Source of the DNA: CAYQTL01 sp964420405
Lineage (GTDB): Bacteria > Acidobacteriota > Thermoanaerobaculia > Thermoanaerobaculales > Sulfomarinibacteraceae
NCBI GenBank assembly: GCA_964420405.1
Contig: CAYQTL010000024.1
Span: forward strand, 1 to 56,091
DNA length: 56,091 bases
Direction: 5' to 3'
Every line of letters begins with the position of its first letter. The first letter of the stretch is position 1. The position numbers and the translations under genes are program-made. Of this stretch, positions 50,261 to 56,091 are shown piece by piece. The notes under the pieces are model-generated. The model did no database searches and was not told the origin of the DNA. It worked only from the letters and a program-made list of their open reading frames with translations.

Positions 50261-51802
50261 TCAGCGCGCCGCCAGCACACGGACCGCCCGCGGCGGCACC
50301 TCGATCGCCACGATGCCGCCGCCGCTGTCCATTTCCGAGTCGTTCATCTCATCATACACGCGGAGCCCGTCCCATTCGGCCGGCGGCCCGACGGAGGCCG
50401 ACGCCGGCGCCTGCCCGCGGTTGACGGCCACCACCACGACGTCGCCCGAGGCCGGGTCCCGGCGCTCGAACACCAGCAGGTCGCCATCGTGGGACAGGCC
50501 CCGGTAGGCGCCGCGGCTGAGCGCCGGGTGCGCGCGCCGGATCGCGATCAGCCGCGCGACGTCGACTCGTAGCGCCTCGTTCCGCGGGTCGCCGGCGCCC
50601 GGCGCCACGGACCGCCCGCCCCACGGAAAGTCGCTGCGGTTGTCCGGCCAGTCGCCGCCCAGCCGCCCGACCTCCTCGCCGTAGTACAGCACCGGGATGC
50701 CGACGGTCGTCATCTGCAGCGCGACCGCCAGCCGGTAGGCGTCCCAGTCCCCGTCGAGGAGGTACGGCGCGGTCGGCACGTCGTGGGACGACAGGTAGTG
50801 GGCCAGGTGGTAGCCGTCGCGCGTGCGGTGGCGCCGCTCGAGGTAGCGGTCGAACGCGATCGTCCGGCCACGGCCCTGGATCCACGACAGCACGTTGCCG
50901 GCGAAGCTGAAGTCGAATCCGGCGTCGATGCCGTCGGACTCGAAGTACGGGTCGAGCACGTCCGGGTCGCCACCCCACACCTCGCCGAGCAGGAAGAAGT
51001 CCTCGCCGAGCCGCTCGTCGGCAAGCCGGCGGTGGACGCGCCAGAAGTCGTGCTCGACGTGCTTGACGGTGTCGAGCCGGAAGCCGTCGAGCCCGACGCG
51101 CTCGGCGAGCCCGAGGTGGGCGTCGAGCAGGTACTCGCGGACCTCGGGAAGCTCCGTGCGGAAGTCGGGGAGGCCAGCGACGCACGACGTCACGTCGTCC
51201 TCGCCGCACTCGCCGTAGACCCTGACCCACGGCTGGAAGCGCTCGTCGGTGACGTAGCGTGACTCGTAGCCGGCGTGGTTGTAGACAACGTCGAGCAGCA
51301 CGGCGATGCCGCGGGCGTGGGCCGCGTCGACCAGTGCCTTCAGCTCCGCCTCCGTGCCGAACCGCGGGTCGAGCGCGTAGAAGTCGTCGGCCCAGTAGCC
51401 GTGGTAGCCGTAGTCGGGAAAGCCGGCACCTGTCACGGCGTGGTCGATGTTGTCGACCACCGGGGTGATCCAGATCGCGGTCACGCCGAGGTCGGCGATC
51501 TCGTCGAGCTGCTCCCGCAGGCCGACCAGATCGCCGCCGTGGAAGTGGCCCGGCTCGGCCGGGTCCACCTCGACGTCGTTGGCGCGGTCGCCGTTGGCGA
51601 ACCGGTCGACGATCACGAAGTAGAGCACGGCGTCCGCCCAGTCGGCGTGGCGGGGCTCCGCGGCCGGCGGCGCGGCGGTCGCGGGTGGCGGCGCTGGCTC
51701 CGCCGCGGGCGGCGGTGCCGAGGCGCAGCCGACGATCGAGAGCGCCAGCAGCGCGGCGACCGCGGCGCCCCGTGCCGGTGGGACGACAGCTGTGAAGCTC
51801 AT
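50261..51802 (-). CDS. GH13 alpha-amylase family lipoprotein
   Basis: First gene of the maltodextrin operon: 513 residues, a lipoprotein (signal ending ALLALSIVGCAS, lipobox SIVGC) with a Pro/Ala linker (APPPAAEPAPPP) and then a GH13 domain. The conserved regions are DVVYNHAG (I), DGFRLDTVKHV (nucleophile Asp), FFLLGEVWGG (acid/base Glu) and YLSSHDVPTA (third Asp). GHFHGGDLVGLREQLDEIADLGVTAIWITPV is the start of the barrel and resembles cyclomaltodextrinase/extracellular alpha-amylases. The anchored enzyme would degrade glucans at the membrane for the ABC transporter. The start is ATG 51802. Confidence 0.93.
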   Translation of the reverse strand: MSFTAVVPPARGAAVAALLALSIVGCASAPPPAAEPAPPPATAAPPAAEPRHADWADAVLYFVIVDRFANGDRANDVEVDPAEPGHFHGGDLVGLREQLDEIADLGVTAIWITPVVDNIDHAVTGAGFPDYGYHGYWADDFYALDPRFGTEAELKALVDAAHARGIAVLLDVVYNHAGYESRYVTDERFQPWVRVYGECGEDDVTSCVAGLPDFRTELPEVREYLLDAHLGLAERVGLDGFRLDTVKHVEHDFWRVHRRLADERLGEDFFLLGEVWGGDPDVLDPYFESDGIDAGFDFSFAGNVLSWIQGRGRTIAFDRYLERRHRTRDGYHLAHYLSSHDVPTAPYLLDGDWDAYRLAVALQMTTVGIPVLYYGEEVGRLGGDWPDNRSDFPWGGRSVAPGAGDPRNEALRVDVARLIAIRRAHPALSRGAYRGLSHDGDLLVFERRDPASGDVVVVAVNRGQAPASASVGPPAEWDGLRVYDEMNDSEMDSGGGIVAIEVPPRAVRVLAAR

Positions 51803-51904
51803 GGCATCGGCAACCTTCCCGGTTCTGTGGACCCATTCCGCTCCCGGCGGAGCGACTCCCGGCGGCCGGCGGAGGCGAGCGGCGCGAGCCATGTCGATGC
51901 TCCG

Positions 51905-51934
51905 ATTCAACCACGCCTGTTCCATGCTTGTCAA
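51905..51934 (-). promoter_or_regulatory. Predicted promoter of the maltodextrin operon
   Basis: On minus, a perfect TTGACA (51929-51934) is followed after 18 bp by TTGAAT (51905-51910). Transcription would start near 51898 and leave a leader of about 95 bases before the GH13 lipoprotein start at 51802. The -35 hexamer lies inside the central operator repeat, so a bound regulator would block or reposition RNA polymerase. Confidence 0.65.
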
Positions 51935-51946
51935 ACCCATGTCCAC
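51914..51946 (-). promoter_or_regulatory. Operator 1: three ACA-phased 11-bp direct repeats
   Basis: Read on minus, the sequence divides into GTGGACATGGG (51936-51946), TTTGACAAGCA (51925-51935) and TGGAACAGGCG (51914-51924). The ACA triplet recurs at exactly 11-bp intervals, and the first two units fit nTnnACAn completely. This is the layout described for the CarH operator (three 11-bp direct repeats overlapping the -35 box). The candidate ligand is the MerR/CarH-like regulator encoded divergently. Confidence 0.65.
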
Positions 51947-52056
51947 GGCCCCGGCGGGGTCGATTGTCCCTCCCCGACAGCGGTGGTAACCTTTACACAT
52001 GAGCTTACGCGGCGGCAGCCACAGGGCGCACCCGGGGAGCCCCGGACGGCGCGCCC

Positions 52057-52089
52057 GTGTCCACCACCAGCTGTCCAAGCGTTGTCAAA
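52057..52089 (-). promoter_or_regulatory. Operator 2: T(T/G)GACA repeats at the regulator gene
   Basis: Read on minus, TTTGACAACGC (52079-52089) and TTGGACAGCTG (52068-52078) are two more nTnnACAn units at 11-bp spacing. A third, GTGGACAC (52057-52064), is 3 bp out of phase. The site ends 13 bp before the regulator start codon, so it could serve autoregulation. The rest of the spacer 51803-52102 holds a further unit-like TTGTCC near 51964 but no other clear feature. Confidence 0.55.
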
Positions 52090-52102
52090 GCAGCTTCCAT
52101 CC

Positions 52103-55100
52103 ATGAGCGACACCGACGCCCCCCGCCACCCGATCGCCGTCGTCGCCCGGCGGACCGGCCTCAAGGCCGACCTGATCCGCGCCTGGGAGCGGCGCTACGG
52201 CGCCGTCCGGCCGGGCCGCGACGCCCGCCGCCAGCGGGTCTACAGCGACCGTGACGTGGCCCGTCTGTGCCTGCTGCGCGAGGCGGTCGCCCACGGACGG
52301 GCGATCGGATCGGTGGCGTCGCTGGACGACGACGAGCTCGCGGGTCTGCTGCGGGACGACCATCGGGTCGAGCCGTCCGACGCCGCCGCGGGCCTGACGC
52401 CTCCCGAGGCCTCGCAGCGCGCCGTGCAGTCGCTGGCGGCGGCCGCGGCCGAGGGCGACACCGCCGCCATGACAGCCATCCTCGAGCGCGCCGCCGTCGA
52501 CCACGGCGTCGGCGGTGCGGTGTCGCGGGTGGCGGTGCCCCTGCTCGAGTCGCTCGCGCGCGACCACGCCCGCGACCGGGTCCGCTCCGCTCACCTCCGC
52601 CTGGCCACGGCGAGCGTCCACGGCTGGCTGGCGGCCGTCGCCGCCCGCTCGCACCGCCGCGACCGCGCGGCGCCCGCGGCGATGGTGCTCGGGCTCGGCC
52701 GCGACGACGGTCTCGTGGCGGCGGCGGCCGCGGTGGCGGCGGCGACGGGCTGGCGGGCGGTGCCGTTCGGAGTCGGGCCATCCCCGGAGGAGGCCGCCGC
52801 AGGATGCGAGCTCGTCGGCGCCCGCGCGGTGGTGGTCGACCCCGGCGCCGAGGACGACCCCGCCGGGGCGGAGGCATGGATCGTCGACCTGCGCCGGCTG
52901 CAGCCGTCGGTCGCCCTGGTGTGGCTGGAGCGGGGCGTCGGCCGACTTTCCCGGCTGCGCTGGGGAAGCCGCGGCGTCTGCCGGACCTCTCTCGACGGTC
53001 TCGCCGAGGCGCTCGACCCGTCCCCGGACGACGAGCCGGCGGCCGACGACGAGCCGGGGCCGGATCGGATCGCGCTGCTGGTGGGCGAGCGGGCGGCACG
53101 TCGCTACGCGCTCGACGGGCTCCCGGCCGCGCCGGGCGGACGTGGCGTCCTGGCGGACCTGCCGGCGGTGCGGAGGCTGGCCGACCGGCTCAACGACGAT
53201 CCGGACCGGCGGCGGCGCGAGCTGGCGCCCACCTCGGCCGGCCAGGTCGCGGCCGCGGCGGCCACCGTCGACCTCGCGCGCCACCTGATGCAGCGCCGCT
53301 CCGACTGCTCCGACGCGGTTCTCGGCGAGCTCGAGCGGGGCGTCGGCCCGCTCGCCGTCGCGGGGATCCTGGAGGAGGTGGCGCGCCGCTACGGGCGCGA
53401 CACGACCGACGGCGGGCGGCCGGGCTCCGACCGGGTGGCGGCCGAGCTTGTCGCCCTGTGGCTGGCCGGCCGCAGCAGACCGCTCGCCGGCCTGCGCGAC
53501 CTGGTGGACGGCGACGATCTCGACGCGCTGCTGTCGGCTGTCGGGGTGGCGGACAGTCTTCCCAGGACGATCGCCGCGGCCGCCCCGGACCTCGACGACC
53601 TCGCGTGCCTCCTCGCGCGCCACTCCGACGACCTGCGGAGCCAGATCGAGGCGCTTCTCGGCTTCGCCCGCAGCCGCGGCGTGACGAGGGTGGGTCCGTT
53701 GCTGCTCGCCCTCGACCTGCTGCAGGAGGAGGGCCGGCTGCCGTTCGCCGCGCCCTCCGGTCCGGCGCCGGGACCGGCCGCCGACCGGATCGAGCTGCCT
53801 TCGGCACCCCCGCGTGCGACCTCGGAGCCGGGCTGGGCACGGGATCTGGTGCTCGCGGCCCGCCACACCCTTGTGTGGCTGGCACAGCTGTCGGTGCGCC
53901 ACTCGCGTCCCATCACCCGTCTCGACCAGGTTCCCGAGGCAGCCCTCGCCGGGCTCGCCGCCGACGGGGTCTCGGGGCTGTGGCTGGTCGGCGTGTGGGA
54001 CCGCAGCCGGGCCTCCGAGTCCATCAAGCGGATGATGGGCAACCCGGAGGCGGCGGCCTCGGCGTACGCGATCCGCCAGTACCGGGTCGCACCGGAGCTC
54101 GGCGGCGACGGCGCGGTCGAGGCGCTCGCGACACGCGCGGCCGCGCACGGCATCCGGCTCGGTTGTGACATGGTGGCCAACCACACCGGCCTCGACTCGG
54201 TGTGGATGCTCGAGCACCCCGACCGGTTCCTGAGCCGCCCGGATCCGCCCTACCCCGCCTACAGCTTCGACGGTCCCGACCTGTCGCCGGACCCGCGGAT
54301 CGCGATCCAGCTCGCCGACCAGTACTACGACCGCTCCGACGCGGCGGTGGTGTTCCGGCGCACCGACCGCACCACCGGCGAGGTCCGGTACGTCTACCAC
54401 GGCAACGACGGCACCGGCCTGCCGTGGAACGACACCGCCCAGCTCGACGTGCTGTCGGCCGACACCCGGCGGGCGGTGGTCGACACCATCGTCGAGGTCG
54501 CGCGCCGCTTCCCGATCGTCCGCTTCGATGCCGCCATGACGCTGGCTCGCCAGCACGTGCGGCGGCTGTGGTACCCGGCGCCGGGCGACGGCGGCGCGAT
54601 TCCGTCACGCTCGGGCCACGGCGTCGGCGCCGACGAGTTCGACCGCCGGATGCCGCGGGAGTTCTGGCTGGAGGCGGTCGAGGCGGTCGAGCGGCACGCT
54701 CCAGACACCCTCCTCGTGGCCGAGGCGTTCTGGCTGCTCGAGCGGTACTTCGCCGGCAGCCTCGGGATGCACCGCGTCTACAACAGCAGCTTCATGCACC
54801 AGGCCCGCGACGGCGACGCCGCCGGCCTGCGTGACTCGCTGCGCGACTCGCTGCGGATCGATCCGGCCCTGCTCGGCCGGATGGTGAACTTCCTCACCAC
54901 CCCTGACGAGGCGCCCGCGGCGGAGCAGCTCGGCCGCGGCGACCGCTACTTCGCCGCCGCCACCGTGCTCGCGACGCTGCCGGGCACGCCGCTGCTCGGC
55001 CACGGCCAGGTCGAGGGGCTCGGCGAGAGGTACGGCATGGAGTACCGCCGACCGTACGTCGCCGAGTCGCCCGACCCGGAGCTGGTCGGCCGGCACCGGC

Positions 55101-55567
55101 GGGAGATCGCGCCCCTGCTGGCGATGCGCTCGAGGTTCTCGGACCCCGCCGGCTTCCGGCTGCTGGAGCTGGCGCCCGATGGGACCGGCGTGGTGACGTT
55201 CGTGGCACGGTCCGACCAGGGGGCCGCCCTGGTGGCGGTGAACCTGGACGGCGCTCCGGCCCGCTGCCGGGCGGTCCGCGCGACCGCCGGCGGCGGGGTC
55301 TCCGAGACCGTCGCGGACGCTCTCGGCCTGCCGGCGGACGAGGGAGGCTACGGGGTGCTGACCGACCCCATCCGCGGCGCCCGCGCGGTGGTCTTCGGCC
55401 GCGAAACCGCCGAGCGCGGTCTGACCCTCGACCTCGGACCCCACGAGACCCGGGTGCTGCTCGGCCCCGAGCTCGGCCGCGAGTCGGCCGGCGGCCCCGT
55501 CCACCGCCTCGCCGAGCGCCTCGACGGCCGCCTTCTCCCCGCGAGCGAGCCGTGGCCGGACGGATAG
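52103..55567 (+). CDS. MerR/CarH-like regulator fused to a GH13 alpha-amylase domain
   Basis: A single 1154-residue reading frame holds two known modules. Residues about 10-75 are a MerR-type winged helix (IAVVARRTGLKADLIRAWERRYGAVRP, then RRQRVYSDRDVARLCLL). Residues about 95-185 form a helical bundle and 192-310 a Rossmann-like part laid out as in CarH/LitR B12-binding regions (VLGLGRDDGLVAAAAAVAAATGWRAV, GARAVVVDP), but the DxHxxG cobalamin motif is replaced by RDDG. Residues 320-570 are an unassigned helical region. Residues about 576-1060 are GH13: DMVANHTG (Asp689), RFDAAM (Asp809), VAEAFW (Glu874) and TTPDE (Asp935), then GTPLLGHGQVEGLGERYGMEYRRPY, typical of one GH13 subgroup. A beta domain follows. 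No signal peptide is seen, so it is cytoplasmic. It is divergent from the maltodextrin operon. No Shine-Dalgarno precedes ATG 52103. Confidence 0.88.
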   Translation: MSDTDAPRHPIAVVARRTGLKADLIRAWERRYGAVRPGRDARRQRVYSDRDVARLCLLREAVAHGRAIGSVASLDDDELAGLLRDDHRVEPSDAAAGLTPPEASQRAVQSLAAAAAEGDTAAMTAILERAAVDHGVGGAVSRVAVPLLESLARDHARDRVRSAHLRLATASVHGWLAAVAARSHRRDRAAPAAMVLGLGRDDGLVAAAAAVAAATGWRAVPFGVGPSPEEAAAGCELVGARAVVVDPGAEDDPAGAEAWIVDLRRLQPSVALVWLERGVGRLSRLRWGSRGVCRTSLDGLAEALDPSPDDEPAADDEPGPDRIALLVGERAARRYALDGLPAAPGGRGVLADLPAVRRLADRLNDDPDRRRRELAPTSAGQVAAAAATVDLARHLMQRRSDCSDAVLGELERGVGPLAVAGILEEVARRYGRDTTDGGRPGSDRVAAELVALWLAGRSRPLAGLRDLVDGDDLDALLSAVGVADSLPRTIAAAAPDLDDLACLLARHSDDLRSQIEALLGFARSRGVTRVGPLLLALDLLQEEGRLPFAAPSGPAPGPAADRIELPSAPPRATSEPGWARDLVLAARHTLVWLAQLSVRHSRPITRLDQVPEAALAGLAADGVSGLWLVGVWDRSRASESIKRMMGNPEAAASAYAIRQYRVAPELGGDGAVEALATRAAAHGIRLGCDMVANHTGLDSVWMLEHPDRFLSRPDPPYPAYSFDGPDLSPDPRIAIQLADQYYDRSDAAVVFRRTDRTTGEVRYVYHGNDGTGLPWNDTAQLDVLSADTRRAVVDTIVEVARRFPIVRFDAAMTLARQHVRRLWYPAPGDGGAIPSRSGHGVGADEFDRRMPREFWLEAVEAVERHAPDTLLVAEAFWLLERYFAGSLGMHRVYNSSFMHQARDGDAAGLRDSLRDSLRIDPALLGRMVNFLTTPDEAPAAEQLGRGDRYFAAATVLATLPGTPLLGHGQVEGLGERYGMEYRRPYVAESPDPELVGRHRREIAPLLAMRSRFSDPAGFRLLELAPDGTGVVTFVARSDQGAALVAVNLDGAPARCRAVRATAGGGVSETVADALGLPADEGGYGVLTDPIRGARAVVFGRETAERGLTLDLGPHETRVLLGPELGRESAGGPVHRLAERLDGRLLPASEPWPDG

Positions 55568-55590
55568 GCGCCCCCCGCCCCCCTTCCATT

Positions 55591-55639
55591 CCGTTCCCGA
55601 TCCCGCTGCTCCCGATCCCGATCCCGATCCCGATCCCGA
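55591..55639. repeat. GATCCC hexamer array, copy 9
   Basis: C-rich hexamers on plus, interrupted once by GCTGCT, begin 24 bp after the stop of the regulator-GH13 fusion gene. The remainder of 55568-56091 holds only repeats and no gene I can support. Confidence 0.85.
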
Positions 55640-55738
55640 CGAGATGATCCCGCGTCCGCATCCGTGCCCGCGTCCGTGCCCGATACCAGCCGCTGACGCG
55701 GACCGGAGCCCCGCCGGCCTGCGAAGCATGCTCGGAGC

Positions 55739-55840
55739 GCCGGCTTCCAGCCGGCAAGCAACGTCCGAACCTGGCGCCTCCGATCCGCGAAAGCCGCATC
55801 GGCCTGCGAAGCCAGCTCGTAGCGCCGGCTTCCAGCCGGC
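55739..55840. repeat. Hairpin repeats in reverse orientation to the 39.7-kb array
   Basis: Two copies of GCCGGCTTCCAGCCGGC (55739-55755 and 55824-55840), the exact complement of the hairpin at 39.7 kb, lie in units of about 85 bp that also share GCCGCATCGGCCTGCGAAGC. With the 39.6-40.0 kb array they bracket the maltodextrin locus as large inverted repeats. Confidence 0.85.
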
Positions 55841-55897
55841 AAGCACCGGTTCGAGCTGCGCGCACCGATCCGCGAGAGCCGCATCGGCCTGCGAAGC

Positions 55898-56091
55898 ATG
55901 CCAGCTGGAAGCTGGCGCTCCGGGCCGCGCGCTCAGGATGGCGTCGCCGTGGGGGTTGAAGCGCGCCATCGGGATCGGGATCGGGATCGGGATCGGGATC
56001 GGACCATGCCAGCTGGAAGCTGGCGCTCCGGGCCGTGCGCTCAGGATGGCGTCGCCGTGGGGGTTGAAGCGCGCCATCGGGATCGGGATCG
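55898..56091. repeat. 108-bp tandem repeat including GGGATC arrays (copies 10 and 11), runs off the window
   Basis: The unit starting ATGCCAGCTGGAAGCTGGCG at 55898 recurs at 56006 with a 108-bp period and almost no change. Each unit holds a CCAGCTGGAAGCTGG hairpin, a constant stretch (GCTCAGGATGGCGTCGCCGT) and a GGGATC array (55969-56002; from 56077). The second unit is cut by the window end, so the total copy number is unknown. Confidence 0.9.

Noticed and set aside
51275..52102. Extending the regulator-GH13 protein upstream by 276 codons
   Set aside because: That part is antisense to the GH13 lipoprotein gene and to the promoter region; the MerR domain begins right after ATG 52103.
52085..54556. 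An 823-codon open frame on minus inside the regulator-GH13 gene
   Set aside because: No domain, no ribosome-binding site, and shadow composition; the plus frame has clear domains throughout.
54605..56077. Frames with repeated CRLEAGA and RLSRIGA peptides at 55.3-56.1 kb and similar ones at 39.6-40.0 kb
   Set aside because: These are translations of the intergenic hairpin repeats, not genes.

Overview
The window is very GC-rich (well over 65 %), Gram-negative-type DNA: it encodes lipoproteins, outer-membrane barrels and signal peptides. Its character is best matched by Acidobacteriota, perhaps the Thermoanaerobaculia: hexameric GGGATC arrays between genes, hairpin repeats of the GCCGGCTGGAAGCCGGC type, a Ser/Thr kinase carrying a TolB-like propeller, and SBBP-repeat secreted proteins. 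This placement is an inference from gene style; the window contains no rRNA or other marker.

Layout. (i) 375-8638, minus strand: one gene train with two glycosyltransferases, a lipoate-protein ligase-like protein, and a complete lipoamide-dependent 2-oxoacid dehydrogenase complex (E1alpha, E1beta, E2, E3). (ii) 8807-12779, plus: a membrane Ser/Thr kinase, a tetrahaem cytochrome c and an MBL-fold hydrolase. (iii) 12956-20468: a POT peptide transporter with an unusual 200-residue insertion, an AsnB-type amidotransferase, an O-antigen-ligase/TPR membrane protein and an SGNH hydrolase. (iv) 20741-36312: an accessory region with four toxin-antitoxin-like modules (Xre-RES, VapBC, MazEF, DUF4160-DUF2442), remnants of two more (a MazF without a start codon and a PIN-domain fragment), several secreted proteins of unknown function, and copies of a MITE-like inverted-repeat element. 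A tRNA-Thr(CGT) lies at its right edge with its 3' end facing the region. (v) 36722-39627: a ParB-like/DUF4032-like protein and a secreted GH13 amylase. (vi) 39985-55567: a maltodextrin locus.

The maltodextrin locus is the most interesting part. Nine minus-strand genes run from a GH13 lipoprotein through malK, malE, malF and malG, a DOMON-like (glucodextranase-type) protein, a large outer-membrane barrel, a second DOMON-like protein and a PEGA protein. Divergent from them is a single 1154-codon gene. It begins with a MerR/CarH-type DNA-binding domain and a degenerate cobalamin-binding-like region and ends in a GH13 alpha-amylase domain that keeps all three catalytic acids. The spacer between the two units holds two sets of T(T/G)GACA-type direct repeats at 11-bp spacing. 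One set overlaps the -35 box of the nine-gene unit, which is the arrangement known for CarH operators. I propose a one-protein maltodextrin sensor/regulator in which a glycosidase-type domain replaces the B12 light sensor. MalF also carries a roughly 340-residue N-terminal extension that looks like a membrane sensor module.

Spacers contain at least ten GGGATC hexamer arrays, which fit a G-quadruplex pattern, plus two clusters of hairpin repeats at 39.6-40.0 kb and 55.7-56.1 kb that flank the maltodextrin locus in opposite orientations.
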